64,000 nucleotides of DNA from Streptomyces sp. CC208A. GTDB lineage: Bacteria > Actinomycetota > Actinomycetes > Streptomycetales > Streptomycetaceae. Position numbers and translations under genes: made by a program. Shown in pieces: positions 8,749 through 20,669 of this stretch (position 1 is the stretch's first letter; the number at the start of each line of letters is the position of its first letter). A model generated the notes under the pieces. It saw only the letters and a program-made list of their open reading frames with translations. It searched no databases and was not told the DNA's origin. The DNA is taken from the NCBI RefSeq assembly GCF_030010625.1, contig NZ_JASCXN010000015.1:85074-149073 (forward strand). The letters are read 5' to 3'.

Positions 8749-9054
8749 GGCGGTCGGTGCGGAGTGTTGTGTCCACCCTCCCCCGGCCCCTGCGGAACGG
8801 CTGCCCACAACGAGCTACGGCCCGAAGCGCTGGGTGGCCGTCAGGGGGCTCTGGGGGCCCTCTCCGGATATGGGGAGTCGTCTTGGGGCCGCTGAGGGCG
8901 GCACATGCGCATTCAGGTACCCGCAAACCCCCATGAGTGTCAGTGGTACCGGTAGACTGGAAGACAATCCCGCCACACTGCGGAACTGTCGAACGACGCA
9001 GCCGGCTCCCCTATGCCCGGAGCATGGCCTGTGCTGTGCCAGAAAGGGCGCTTC
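8749..9054. promoter_or_regulatory. dciA-gyrB intergenic region
   Basis: The 306 bp hold no credible gene. TAGACT at 8953-8958 resembles a Streptomyces -10 hexamer about 100 bp before gyrB, but no clear -35 was found. AGAAAGGG at 9041-9048 is the gyrB ribosome binding site. DNA gyrase genes usually have a supercoiling-sensitive promoter, so this is the expected place for it. Confidence 0.4.
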
Positions 9055-11061
9055 GTGGCCGATTCCGGCAACCCCAACGAGAACAACCAGTACACCGCCA
9101 GCAACATCCAGGTCCTTGAGGGCTTGGATGCGGTGCGCAAGCGCCCTGGCATGTACATCGGCTCGACCGGTGAGCGCGGCCTGCACCACATGGTGCAGGA
9201 GGTCGTCGACAACTCGGTCGACGAAGCCCTGGCCGGGCATGCCGACACCATCGACGTGACGATCCTGGCCGACGGCGGCGTGCGCGTCGTCGACAACGGC
9301 CGCGGCATCCCCGTCGGCATCGTCGAGTCCGAGGGCAAGCCGGCCGTCGAGGTCGTGCTGACCGTGCTGCACGCGGGCGGCAAGTTCGGCGGCGGCGGTT
9401 ACGCGGTCTCCGGCGGTCTGCACGGCGTCGGCGTCTCCGTCGTCAACGCCCTGTCCACCAAGGTCTCGGTGGAGATCAAGACCGACGGTCACCGCTGGAC
9501 GCAGGACTACAAGATGGGCGCCCCGACCGCGCCCCTCGCGAAGCACGAGGCGACCGGCGAGACCGGTACGTCGGTGACCTTCTGGGCCGACGGCGACATC
9601 TTCGAGACGACCGACTACTCCTTCGAGACGCTCTCGCGCCGCTTCCAGGAGATGGCCTTCCTCAACAAGGGCCTCACCATCACGCTCACCGACGAGCGGG
9701 AGTCCGCGAAGGCCACGGTCGGCGCCGACGACCCGGACGCGGAGGCGGCCGCCGAGCCGGCCGCGCGCACGGTGACGTACCACTACGAGGGCGGCATCGT
9801 CGACTTCGTGAAGTACCTCAACTCGCGCAAGGGCGATCTGATCAACCCGACGGTCATCGACATCGAGGCCGAGGACAAGGACCGTCTGCTCTCCGCCGAG
9901 ATCGCGATGCAGTGGAACTCGTCGTACAGCGAGGGCGTGTACTCCTTCGCGAACACGATCCACACGCATGAGGGCGGTACGCACGAGGAGGGCTTCCGCG
10001 CGGCGCTGACGACGCTCGTCAACAAGTACGCGCGTGAGAAGAAGCTGCTGCGGGAGAAGGACGACAACCTCACGGGTGACGACATCCGCGAGGGTCTGAC
10101 CGCGATCATCTCGATCAAGATCGGCGAGCCGCAGTTCGAGGGCCAGACCAAGACGAAGCTCGGCAACACGGAGGCGAAGACCTTCGTGCAGAAGGTCGTC
10201 CACGAGCACCTGACGGACTGGTTCGACCGGAACCCCAACGAGGCCGCGGACATCGTCCGCAAGGGCATTCAGGCCGCCACCGCGCGCGTGGCCGCCCGCA
10301 AGGCCCGTGACCTGACCCGTCGCAAGGGTCTCCTGGAGTCGGCGTCCCTGCCGGGCAAGCTGTCCGACTGCCAGTCGAACGACCCGACCAAGTGCGAGAT
10401 CTTCATCGTCGAGGGTGACTCCGCCGGCGGCTCCGCCAAGTCCGGCCGGAACCCGATGTACCAGGCCATCCTGCCGATCCGCGGCAAGATCCTGAACGTC
10501 GAGAAGGCCCGTGTCGACAAGATCCTGCAGAACACCGAGGTCCAGGCGCTGATCTCGGCCTTCGGCACCGGGGTCCACGAGGACTTCGACATCGAGAAGC
10601 TCCGCTATCACAAGATCATCCTGATGGCGGACGCCGATGTCGACGGCCAGCACATCAACACCCTGCTGCTCACCTTCCTCTTCCGCTTCATGCGGCCGCT
10701 GATCGAGCACGGGCACGTGTACCTCTCCCGCCCGCCGCTCTACAAGATCAAGTGGGGCCGGGACGACTTCGAGTACGCCTACTCGGACCGTGAGCGCGAC
10801 GCGCTGGTCGAGCTGGGCAAGCAGAACGGCAAGCGGATCCGCGAGGACTCGATCCAGCGCTTCAAGGGTCTCGGCGAGATGAACGCCGAGGAGCTGCGCG
10901 TCACCACCATGGACGTCGAGCACCGTGTCCTCGGCCAGGTCACCCTGGACGACGCGGCGCAGGCCGACGACCTGTTCTCGGTGCTGATGGGTGAGGACGT
11001 CGAGGCGCGGCGCTCCTTCATCCAGCGCAACGCCAAGGACGTTCGCTTCCTCGACATCTGA
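9055..11061 (+). CDS. gyrB: DNA gyrase subunit B
   Basis: ATPase subunit of DNA gyrase. It has 668 residues from GTG (VADSGNPNENNQYTASNIQV), the N-terminus known for Streptomyces GyrB. The frame could begin 14 codons earlier at ATG, but AGAAAGGG sits correctly before this GTG. The GHKL ATPase domain includes EVVDNSVDEALAG. The TOPRIM domain has EGDSAGG at 453-459 and DADVDG at 526-531. The acidic segment DDPDAEAAAEPAA near residue 225 is an actinobacterial variation. Confidence 0.97.
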   Translation: MADSGNPNENNQYTASNIQVLEGLDAVRKRPGMYIGSTGERGLHHMVQEVVDNSVDEALAGHADTIDVTILADGGVRVVDNGRGIPVGIVESEGKPAVEVVLTVLHAGGKFGGGGYAVSGGLHGVGVSVVNALSTKVSVEIKTDGHRWTQDYKMGAPTAPLAKHEATGETGTSVTFWADGDIFETTDYSFETLSRRFQEMAFLNKGLTITLTDERESAKATVGADDPDAEAAAEPAARTVTYHYEGGIVDFVKYLNSRKGDLINPTVIDIEAEDKDRLLSAEIAMQWNSSYSEGVYSFANTIHTHEGGTHEEGFRAALTTLVNKYAREKKLLREKDDNLTGDDIREGLTAIISIKIGEPQFEGQTKTKLGNTEAKTFVQKVVHEHLTDWFDRNPNEAADIVRKGIQAATARVAARKARDLTRRKGLLESASLPGKLSDCQSNDPTKCEIFIVEGDSAGGSAKSGRNPMYQAILPIRGKILNVEKARVDKILQNTEVQALISAFGTGVHEDFDIEKLRYHKIILMADADVDGQHINTLLLTFLFRFMRPLIEHGHVYLSRPPLYKIKWGRDDFEYAYSDRERDALVELGKQNGKRIREDSIQRFKGLGEMNAEELRVTTMDVEHRVLGQVTLDDAAQADDLFSVLMGEDVEARRSFIQRNAKDVRFLDI

Positions 11062-11102
11062 GTCGGTCTCAGCTGACCGTACGAAAGGACTGACGACCAG
11101 CA

Positions 11103-13715
<2,613 letters not shown>

Positions 13716-13718
13716 AGC

Positions 13719-14375
13719 GTGAGTGGAGCCACGGGCGCCGGATCGGCGTCCGCCGGAGCTTCTGCAGGTGCTGGAGCGCACGGCGCCCGTGGTTCGGCCA
13801 CGGACTCCCAGGGGGTTGCGGTGACGGACACTCGGGGGCAGCAGCCCCCCTACGAGACCTATGGCAGTGCGCTGCCCGGCGAGCGCCCCGCGGCGCAGCA
13901 GGGCGGCCCGTACCACCCTCCGAGGGCGTACGACGGCCATACCCAGGGCGGTCAGTCCGCCGGCGCGGTGCGGCGGCCCCGGACGGGTGCGCGGACCACT
14001 CCGCGTACGCGCAAGGCGCGGCTGCGGGTGGCGAAGGCCGATCCGTGGTCGGTGATGAAGGTGAGCTTCCTGCTCTCCATCGCGCTGGGCATCTGCACGG
14101 TCGTCGCGGCGGCGGTGCTGTGGATGGTCATGGACGCCATGGGCGTCTTCTCGACGGTCGGCGGGACGATCAGCGAGGCGACGGGCTCGAACGAGTCCAA
14201 CGGCTTCGACCTGCAGTCCTTCCTGTCGTTGCCGCGGGTGCTGATGTTCACCTCGGTGATCGCCGTGATCGATGTGGTCCTGATGACCGCCCTGGCGACG
14301 CTGGGCGCGTTCATCTACAACCTGTCGGCCGGTTTCGTCGGCGGTGTCGAGCTGACGCTGGCCGAGGACGAGTAG
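13719..14375 (+). CDS. DUF3566 membrane protein
   Basis: Actinobacterial membrane protein that commonly follows gyrA. It has 218 residues. The first 100 are disordered and rich in Ala, Gly, Ser and Pro with a basic run RRPRTGARTTPRTRKARLR. Two membrane segments follow at about 113-138 and 175-199, separated by an outside loop. It starts with GTG 3 bp after the gyrA stop, so it is probably translated from the same message. Molecular function unknown. Confidence 0.88.
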   Translation: MSGATGAGSASAGASAGAGAHGARGSATDSQGVAVTDTRGQQPPYETYGSALPGERPAAQQGGPYHPPRAYDGHTQGGQSAGAVRRPRTGARTTPRTRKARLRVAKADPWSVMKVSFLLSIALGICTVVAAAVLWMVMDAMGVFSTVGGTISEATGSNESNGFDLQSFLSLPRVLMFTSVIAVIDVVLMTALATLGAFIYNLSAGFVGGVELTLAEDE

Positions 14376-14427
14376 GCCGTGCGGGGGCCTGGACCGCGTT
14401 CTCCGGAGCCTTCGGTTCCGGGCGATT

Positions 14428-14456
14428 TTGGCACTGGCCCCCACGTGCGCTAATGT
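14428..14456 (+). promoter_or_regulatory. Promoter of tRNA-Ile
   Basis: TTGGCA (14428-14433) and TAATGT (14451-14456) are separated by 17 bp, a good fit to a principal-sigma promoter. The -10 ends 40 bp before the mature tRNA. Confidence 0.65.
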
Positions 14457-14496
14457 TCAGGAGTCAGCGCGCGGGACACACACCGCACAGCGCGGC

Positions 14497-14570
14497 GGGG
14501 CTATAGCTCAGTTGGTTAGAGCGCATCCCTGATAAGGATGAGGCCACAGGTTCAAATCCTGTTAGCCCCA
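14497..14570 (+). tRNA. tRNA-Ile (anticodon GAT)
   Basis: A 74-base cloverleaf. The acceptor stem GGGGCTA pairs with TAGCCCC (14563-14569). The anticodon stem CATCC/GGATG encloses the loop CTGATAA, with GAT at 14531-14533. The T loop TTCAAAT is present. The CCA end is not encoded. Confidence 0.98.
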
Positions 14571-14577
14571 CAGAAGT

Positions 14578-14612
14578 GATCGACCCGGACGGTTCCTCCG
14601 TCCGGGTCGATC
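14578..14612 (+). terminator. Terminator hairpin after tRNA-Ile
   Basis: Perfect 15 bp stem (14578-14592 with 14598-14612) and a 5-base loop, directly after the tRNA and followed by TCGTTG. Confidence 0.85.
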
Positions 14613-14729
14613 TCGTTGTACGGGGTTTGAGGACGGGCCCGGCACTCGCACAGGTCACCGATCGGTATCGGTCGCTGTGTAGAGTGGGCGTCAGAAGTCT
14701 CCTACGTCAACGAAAGACGAGGTCGCGCG

Positions 14730-14864
14730 GTGAAGAAGCTGCTCCTGGTCGCACTGGCCGCCATCGGCGGGCTCCTCGTGTACCGCCAGATCCAGGCGGA
14801 TCGCGCCGAGCAGGACCTGTGGACGGAGGCGACCGACTCCGTGCCGTCCGGTTCCGGTGCCTGA
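14730..14864 (+). CDS. DLW-39 family small membrane-anchored protein
   Basis: A 44-residue protein that begins VKKLLLVALAAIGGLLVY, a single hydrophobic anchor, and ends in an acidic tail. The motif DLW in AEQDLWTEATD matches the actinobacterial DLW-39 family, named for an Asp-Leu-Trp near position 39 of its members and usually found near gyrA. GTG is the start, with GAAAGACGAGG upstream. Function unknown. Confidence 0.85.
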   Translation: MKKLLLVALAAIGGLLVYRQIQADRAEQDLWTEATDSVPSGSGA

Positions 14865-14883
14865 GACCCACCCATCTGAAGCC

Positions 14884-14920
14884 GAGGTCCCGGCCACGCG
14901 CATCGCGTGGCCGGGACCTC
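14884..14920. terminator. Hairpin after DLW-39 gene
   Basis: A 17 bp perfect stem (14884-14900 with 14904-14920) and a 3-base loop, 19 bp after the DLW-39 stop. It should isolate this gene from the vWA operon that follows. Confidence 0.8.
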
Positions 14921-15041
14921 CGCGTTTCCGGGCCCTCTGCGGGGCGTTCCCGAAGTCGATGATTGGCTTGCTCCGGGAAAGTTGAATGCCCGCGAACAAA
15001 CACACATGCGGTTCGCGGGCGAGCAGACTCAGGGGGACGCC

Positions 15042-16952
15042 GTGAGCACAGGACGACGAAGGGCCGTGACGGGAGGTGCGCTGGCAGGCGTACTCGCGCT
15101 GCTGCTCGGCCCGGCCCCGCAGGCCGCCGCGGAGGAGGGCACCGGGGCCGCTCCCGGCGGGGCCCTGGTGATGGTGCTCGACTCCTCCGGCTCCATGGCC
15201 GATCCGGTGGGCGGGCCGGGGACCGGAGGCCGTACGAGGATGGCGGCGGCCCGTGACGCCGTCGGGACCGTCGTGGACGGTCTCCCCGACGGCTACCCCA
15301 CCGGCCTGCGCGTCTACGGCGCCGACCGGCCGCGCGGCTGCGACGACACCCGCCTCGCCCGACCGGTCGCCCCGCTCGACCGGGCCGGGCTCAAGGCCGC
15401 CGTCGCCGCGCTCACGCCCCGGGGCGACACGCCCCTCGGGCTCTCCCTCCGCAAGGCCGCCGAGGACCTGCCGGAGCCCGCCGGAGGCGCCCCGGCCACC
15501 CGGACGATCCTGCTGGTCTCCGACGGCGAGGACACCTGCGGCACCCCGAAGCCCTGCGAGGTCGCCGCCGACCTCGCCCGCCAGGGCATCGGCCTGCGCA
15601 TCGACACCGTCGGCTTCCAGGTCGCCGGCAAGGCCCGCGAGGAACTGGAGTGCGTCGCGGCCGCCGGGAACGGCCGCTACTACGACGCCCCGGACGCCGA
15701 CGCGCTCGCCCGCCAGCTCCAGCGGGCCGCCCGGCTCTCCGCCGACGGCTACCGGCTCCGCGGCACGCGCGTGCAGGGCACCCCCGGGCGGGCCGGAGCC
15801 CCGGACCTCGCGCCGGGGCAGTACCTCGACACCATCGGGCCCGGCGAGAAGCGCTACTACGCGACCACCCTCGACGCCGACTCCACCGCCCACTTCGCGG
15901 CCACGGCCGTCCCGCAGCCCGGCGCCGCCGTCGACACCGTCGACAAGCTGACCACCAGCCTGGTCTGGCTCTCCTCCATAGGCGACGAGGGCGGCTGCGC
16001 CACCCGGAGCGAGATCTTCCACCAGGACGAGGGCGCGGTGCCGCTCACCTCCGCCGTCGCCCGCATCCCCACCCAGACGCGGTACTCCGCCTGCGACCGG
16101 CCCGGCCGCTACTGGCTGACCGTCGAGCGCACCAGCAAGCCCGGCTCGGACGCCGCCCGCTGGCCGCTGGAGCTGCTCCTCGGCGTCGAGAAGCCGCTGC
16201 CGTCCGGGACCGTGCCGGCGCAGTCGGAGCCCGAGTACGGGGTCGGCGGGCCGAAGGCCGTCCTGCCCGCGGGCGAGCCGCGGGAAGTCCGGGGCGGCAC
16301 CGGCTTCAACGACGCGAGGGAACTCGGCCCCGGGGTGTACCGCGACCGCCTGCTGCCCGCCCAGACCCTCTGGTACAAGGTGCCGGTCGGCTGGGGCCAG
16401 CAGCTGCGCTACGACGTCGAGTTCGGCAACGAGCCGACCGTCACCGGCACCGGCGGCCGGGCCCGCTCGTACGGCGGGACCGAGGTGTACACCCCGGCCC
16501 GGCAGCCGGTCGGCCGCGGCACCGGCGTCTTCGACTCGCAGACCGCCTACACCGGGGACCCGGCCCGACTGCGCATGGGCACCGTCCCGGTCGCCTGGAC
16601 CAACCGCTACGAGCCCGACCCGAACGTGACCGCCGTCCACCTCCCCGGCGGTCACTACATCGCCGTCACCCTGGGCGCCGACGCGGCCCGGATCGCCCGC
16701 GACCCCGAGATCGGCTTCGTCCTGCGGATCGGGGTCCTCGGGGAGGAGAAGGCGGGACCCGAGCACCACGCGCGCGTGGTGGCCCCGAAGACGCCGGCGG
16801 ACCGGGGCGAATCCGGCCCCGGGGCGGACACCGGGGGCGGCGGCGGGGCAGGATGGTCCGGCACGACGGCCCTGGCGGTCGGCGGCGGGGCGCTCCTCCT
16901 GCTCGCGGGGGTCCTCCTCGGCGTCCGGCGGGCCCGGGGCGGGGCGCGATGA
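15042..16952 (+). CDS. Membrane-anchored von Willebrand factor A domain protein
   Basis: A 636-residue exported protein. The GTG start follows AGGGGGA. An N-terminal signal, RRRAVTGGALAGVLALLLG, ends near Ala-Ala-Ala at residue 30. The vWA domain (about 41-225) has an intact MIDAS motif, DSSGS at 47-51, and the segment VSDGEDTCG. A large extracytoplasmic part follows, then a Gly-rich linker and one C-terminal membrane helix at about 608-627. Paralogous to the next gene: LLPAQTLWYKVPVGWGQQL here matches ILPGQTLFWRVPVDWGQQL there. A metal-dependent adhesion role is suggested by the vWA fold; the partner is unknown. Confidence 0.85.
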   Translation: MSTGRRRAVTGGALAGVLALLLGPAPQAAAEEGTGAAPGGALVMVLDSSGSMADPVGGPGTGGRTRMAAARDAVGTVVDGLPDGYPTGLRVYGADRPRGCDDTRLARPVAPLDRAGLKAAVAALTPRGDTPLGLSLRKAAEDLPEPAGGAPATRTILLVSDGEDTCGTPKPCEVAADLARQGIGLRIDTVGFQVAGKAREELECVAAAGNGRYYDAPDADALARQLQRAARLSADGYRLRGTRVQGTPGRAGAPDLAPGQYLDTIGPGEKRYYATTLDADSTAHFAATAVPQPGAAVDTVDKLTTSLVWLSSIGDEGGCATRSEIFHQDEGAVPLTSAVARIPTQTRYSACDRPGRYWLTVERTSKPGSDAARWPLELLLGVEKPLPSGTVPAQSEPEYGVGGPKAVLPAGEPREVRGGTGFNDARELGPGVYRDRLLPAQTLWYKVPVGWGQQLRYDVEFGNEPTVTGTGGRARSYGGTEVYTPARQPVGRGTGVFDSQTAYTGDPARLRMGTVPVAWTNRYEPDPNVTAVHLPGGHYIAVTLGADAARIARDPEIGFVLRIGVLGEEKAGPEHHARVVAPKTPADRGESGPGADTGGGGGAGWSGTTALAVGGGALLLLAGVLLGVRRARGGAR

Positions 16953-16974
16953 CGGACACGACGAGGAGAAGCGC

Positions 16975-18324
16975 GTGAGCACGCAGGCGGGGGCCGGGGG
17001 CGGGACCGGGGCGCGGAGAGCCGTGGCGCGGAAGGCTTCGGTGCGGAAGGTCTCGGCGCGGAAGGTCTCCGCGCTGCTCACCGCCGCGGCCGCGGTGGGC
17101 ACGCTCACCGCGCTGCCCGCCCGGGCGGCCGAGGGCCCCGCCCTGCCCCCGTACGGCTTCACCGAGGGAGCGAAGCGGATCGAGGGCGCCGCCTCCAGCG
17201 CCGACGCCAGGACGCTGGCGCCGGGCGGGACCTACCGGGACACCCTCAAGAAGGACGGCAAGGTCTACTACCGGCTCGACCTGGACACGACGAAGAACTC
17301 GTACGTCTCCGCCGTCGTCGTCCCGAAGCCGGGCGGGAAGGCCGACTACGGCGACGGGATCCGGATCGAGATCCAGGACAGCTCCGGCAGGCGGTGCGAC
17401 GACCAGGAGGTCGACTTCGGCTCCGGCGAGTACGTCCGGCCGCTGGCCGCCTACGCGCGCCGGATCGTCGGCCCGGACCTCTCCGGCTGCCAGGACGCCG
17501 GCACGTACTACGTGCTCGTGAAGCGCGAGTCGGACGCCACCTCCACTCCGGACGACTGGGAGATGGAGCTCCAGCACGTCACCGAGCCGCTGCTGAGCAG
17601 GAACGGGCCGACCAAGCTGCCCGAGTCCTGGCCCTCGACGACGCCCCCGCCGCTCCCCGGCGGGCCGGAGCCGCGCCAGGGCGGGAACGGCTTCGCCCAG
17701 GCCGTCTCCCTGGAGAAGGGGACGTGGCGGGCGGACATCCTGCCCGGCCAGACGCTCTTCTGGCGGGTGCCGGTCGACTGGGGGCAGCAGCTGTTCGCCA
17801 GCGCCGAGCTGGGCAGCAGCAGCGAGGGCGCCGACACGGTCAGCTCGGCGCTCACGCTCGTGCTCGACAACCCGGCGCGCGGCTTCGTCGACCACCAGAC
17901 GGTCAGCTACGGCGGCAAGCCCGCCACCGCCGTGCTCGACCCGCGGAGGCCGGTCGCCCACGAGAACCGCAGCTCGTACCAGACCTCCACCAGGGGCATG
18001 GGGCTCGCCGGCTGGTACTACCTCACCGCCACGCTCAACCCGAAGGTCGCCGAGAAGTACGGCGACGAGGCCGTGCCGCTGATCCTGCGGGTCGACGTGA
18101 CCGGGGAGAGGAAGGACGGTCCCGGGTACGCCGGTGACCCTGGCATCTTCCAGGTGACGGACGGCGACCGGGCGGCGGCGGAGAAGGGTGTCGCCGCCTC
18201 GGCGGCGGCCGGCGGCGGGACCGCGATGGTGGCCCTCGCCGCGGGCGGCCTCGGCCTGGGCACCGTCCTGCTCGTCGGCCTCGGCGTGTGGACCCTGCGG
18301 GCCCGCAGGACGGCCCGCCCGTAA
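16975..18324 (+). CDS. Membrane-anchored extracytoplasmic protein, paralogue of the vWA protein without the vWA domain
   Basis: A 449-residue exported protein. A basic N-terminus (RRAVARKASVRKVSARK) leads into a hydrophobic signal ending near ARA at 50-52. The outside part aligns with the C-terminal two thirds of the upstream vWA protein, including the VPVDWGQQL motif. One membrane helix lies at about 413-440 with a short basic cytoplasmic end. It starts 22 bp downstream of its paralogue with GAGGAG before GTG, so they form an operon. Likely a structural partner of the vWA protein; function not known. Confidence 0.8.
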   Translation: MSTQAGAGGGTGARRAVARKASVRKVSARKVSALLTAAAAVGTLTALPARAAEGPALPPYGFTEGAKRIEGAASSADARTLAPGGTYRDTLKKDGKVYYRLDLDTTKNSYVSAVVVPKPGGKADYGDGIRIEIQDSSGRRCDDQEVDFGSGEYVRPLAAYARRIVGPDLSGCQDAGTYYVLVKRESDATSTPDDWEMELQHVTEPLLSRNGPTKLPESWPSTTPPPLPGGPEPRQGGNGFAQAVSLEKGTWRADILPGQTLFWRVPVDWGQQLFASAELGSSSEGADTVSSALTLVLDNPARGFVDHQTVSYGGKPATAVLDPRRPVAHENRSSYQTSTRGMGLAGWYYLTATLNPKVAEKYGDEAVPLILRVDVTGERKDGPGYAGDPGIFQVTDGDRAAAEKGVAASAAAGGGTAMVALAAGGLGLGTVLLVGLGVWTLRARRTARP

Positions 18325-18347
18325 GAGCCCTGCGCGCCCGACCTGCG

Positions 18348-19700
18348 TCAGATCCGCGTCAGCGCCCAGAAGCCGACCGCGAGCGACACCAGCGCGAGCA
18401 GCAGCACCGGGACCGCCACCTTGGGAGGCGGTCCCGGACGCCGTTCCGGGGTCGTTCTCAGGGGCATCTCAGGGAGGGGGGCGGGAGCCTGGGCGTGCTG
18501 AGCGGGGTAGGGATGCGGAGGGGAGTACGGAGCGGAGGGATCGAAGGGGGGTACGGGATGGGCGACCGGCGGGGTCAGATGGAAGCTGCCCGTCTCGGAC
18601 GGCGCGGGCACCGGCTGCCGGTACGGCTGCTGGTACGGGTTGGGGTGCTGCTCCTGGTACTGGTCCCGGTACGGCTCCTGGTACGCCTGGGGCGCCGGTC
18701 CGGGCAGCACGGGCGGTACGGGGGCGGGCGCGGCGGCCGGGACCGGCGGGGTCGCGGGGGTGGCGTCCTGGAGCGGCGGCGGGGCGTCCTGGAGCGGCGG
18801 GGCGTCCTGGGCCGGGCGGGCGGTCGGGCCCTCGGGGCCGAAACCGGCCGGCAGGGGGCCGAGCTGGTCGTGGATCTCGATCGGTTCCTCGCCGGCCGCC
18901 GGCCCGGGCAGCAGCTCCACGGCCGCGTTCAGCGCCTTCCGCACGCCCGTGGCCGTCCGGAAGCGGGCCTGCGGGTCGGGCTGGAGCAGCCCGGCGATGA
19001 CCTGCCACAGCGGCTCGGGGACGCTCGCGGGCGCCGGAGGCGTGCCGTGGGTGAGGAAGTGCTCCACGAGGGCCTGCGAGTCCGGCCGGGTGCCGTGCAG
19101 CAGATAGAGCGCGACGAGCCCGACCGCGTACAGGTCGGCGGTGAAGTCCGGTTCGGCGCCGAGAAGTTGCTCGGGGGCGAAGTAGCCGGGCGTGCCCACG
19201 ACGTAGTTGGTCTCGGTGAGCCGGGGTTCGCCCTTGCGCATCGAGATGCCGAAGTCCGAGAGCCGCAGGTGCGGCCGGCCCGTGCCGGTCGCCTCCATCA
19301 GGATGTTGGCCGGCTTGATGTCCCGGTGGACGACGCCCTCCGCGTGCACCGTCGCCAGGCCCGAGAGCAGCTGGTCGAGGAGGGTGCAGACATAGCGGGG
19401 CGGCAGCGGCCCGTAGTCGCCGATGACGTGGGCGAGGGAGCCGCCGGCGACCAGGTCCATGGTGAAGAGGACCTGGTCGTCGTCGGCGGCCCAGCTGGCC
19501 GGGGCGAGGACGTGCGGATGCTCGATCCGCAGCGCCTGTTCCCGGACGAAGCGGAGCAGCGTGTGCGCGTCGCTCTGCTGGAGCACCTTGGCCGCCACAT
19601 AGCGGCGGCGGCGGTGGTCCCAGGCGCGCCAGACGGCGCCGGCGCCGCCCCGCCCGATCGGGTCGACCAGCTCGTACCTGCCGGCGAAGACCTCACCCAT
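18348..19700 (-). CDS. Membrane-anchored Ser/Thr protein kinase
   Basis: A 450-residue Hanks-type kinase. The Gly-rich loop IGRGGAGAVW, ATP-binding Lys at 38, catalytic HRDIKPAN at about 125-132 and DFG at 149-151 are all intact. Residues 270-425 are a long Pro/Gln/Tyr-rich linker, followed by a membrane helix at about 428-447 and almost nothing outside, so it has no sensor domain. It converges with the vWA gene pair and is 52 bp downstream of the HTH gene. Substrate unknown. Confidence 0.9.
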   Translation of the reverse strand: MGEVFAGRYELVDPIGRGGAGAVWRAWDHRRRRYVAAKVLQQSDAHTLLRFVREQALRIEHPHVLAPASWAADDDQVLFTMDLVAGGSLAHVIGDYGPLPPRYVCTLLDQLLSGLATVHAEGVVHRDIKPANILMEATGTGRPHLRLSDFGISMRKGEPRLTETNYVVGTPGYFAPEQLLGAEPDFTADLYAVGLVALYLLHGTRPDSQALVEHFLTHGTPPAPASVPEPLWQVIAGLLQPDPQARFRTATGVRKALNAAVELLPGPAAGEEPIEIHDQLGPLPAGFGPEGPTARPAQDAPPLQDAPPPLQDATPATPPVPAAAPAPVPPVLPGPAPQAYQEPYRDQYQEQHPNPYQQPYRQPVPAPSETGSFHLTPPVAHPVPPFDPSAPYSPPHPYPAQHAQAPAPLPEMPLRTTPERRPGPPPKVAVPVLLLALVSLAVGFWALTRI

Positions 19701-19752
19701 CGTGCTGCGCCGCCCCCCGTCCGTCGTCGGTCGTGTGTTCCGTCGTTGCGTG

Positions 19753-20304
19753 TCAGCTCTGGTGCGACTCGTAGTGGGCGACCGCGTCGGCGGTGCGTCC
19801 GGCGCCGTAGACCCGGAGGAACTCTGCCAGCTCCGGGTGGGCCGGGGCGAGGGAGTCGGCGGCGTCGATGATGTCCCCGGCGGCAGCCACGGAGCGCAAC
19901 AGCGACTGGATCTCGCGGACCACGCGGCGCACGGTCGGGGCGCCGGAGCCGTTGCCGGTCTGGCCGGAGGCGGCGGTGAGGACGGAGCCGCCCTGGGACT
20001 TCTTGATCTCGTCCATGCGGTCGGTGGCCTCGGCGGCGCTGACGCTGCCGTCGGCGACCTGCACGGCGAGCTCCTGGAGGGCCTGGACGCGCTGGACCAC
20101 GGCGGGGTTGCCGATCTTGGCGCGCTGACCGCTCATGAGCTGGGAGAGCATGGGCGCGGAGAGCCCGAGCACGGCCGCCAGCCTGGCCTGGTTGAGCCCG
20201 AGGTCGTCGATCAGCCGACGGAAGAGCGCCCCCAACGGCTCCCCGTACCAACTGCGCTGAAGCTCTCTGGCTCTTGCCGTGGCTTCCTGCTGCGCTGTGT
20301 CCAT
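19753..20304 (-). CDS. Helix-turn-helix DNA-binding protein
   Basis: A 183-residue protein with an XRE-like HTH at about 35-62 (LGLNQARLAAVLGLSAPMLSQLMSG). The C-terminal half is helical with a stretch DIIDAADSLAPAHPELAEFLRVYG. An upstream in-frame ATG exists, but GGGGAGAAG lies directly before ATG at 20304, so that start is used. It is the first gene of an operon with the Ser/Thr kinase, which suggests that the kinase and this regulator work together. Target genes unknown. Confidence 0.8.
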   Translation of the reverse strand: MDTAQQEATARARELQRSWYGEPLGALFRRLIDDLGLNQARLAAVLGLSAPMLSQLMSGQRAKIGNPAVVQRVQALQELAVQVADGSVSAAEATDRMDEIKKSQGGSVLTAASGQTGNGSGAPTVRRVVREIQSLLRSVAAAGDIIDAADSLAPAHPELAEFLRVYGAGRTADAVAHYESHQS

Positions 20305-20432
20305 CACTTCTCCCCATCCCTGCGGTTCACCACTGCGAACCTCGGTCAGCATCTTACGGAGCGTGGTCGTTCACCGGGAGTCCCCACCTTTTGCCCGGGA
20401 CCGGGGGAGAACCGGTACGCTGTCCTCGTTCC

Positions 20433-20505
20433 GGGGCCTTAGCTCAGTTGGTAGAGCGCTGTCTTTGCATGGCAGATGTCAGGGGTTCGACTCCCCTAGG
20501 CTCCA
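20433..20505 (+). tRNA. tRNA-Ala (anticodon TGC)
   Basis: A 73-base cloverleaf. GGGGCCT pairs with AGGCTCC. The anticodon stem CTGTC/GGCAG encloses TTTGCAT, with TGC at 20466-20468. The T arm GGGGTTCGACTCCCC is perfect. CCA is not encoded. A weak promoter, TTGCCC (20391) and TACGCT (20416), has a long 19 bp spacing. Confidence 0.98.
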
Positions 20506-20513
20506 CTTCTCCT

Positions 20514-20550
20514 CACCCCTCTGACCTGTGGAGACACAGGCAGGGGGGTG
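20514..20550 (+). terminator. Hairpin after tRNA-Ala
   Basis: Inner stem CCTGTG/CACAGG with loop GAGA, outer stem CACCCC/GGGGTG, a few unpaired bases between them, then GTTCTTGT. Position directly behind the tRNA supports a terminator. Confidence 0.6.
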
Positions 20551-20669
20551 TTCTTGTGCTGTGGTGCCGGATGTCGTGGGGTCGCGGCGGGCGGGAGCCG
20601 GTTCGTGGAACCGCTGAAGGTCCGGGCACGTTCGGTGTGTTTGAGACCATGCGAAAGGACGGCACGCAC

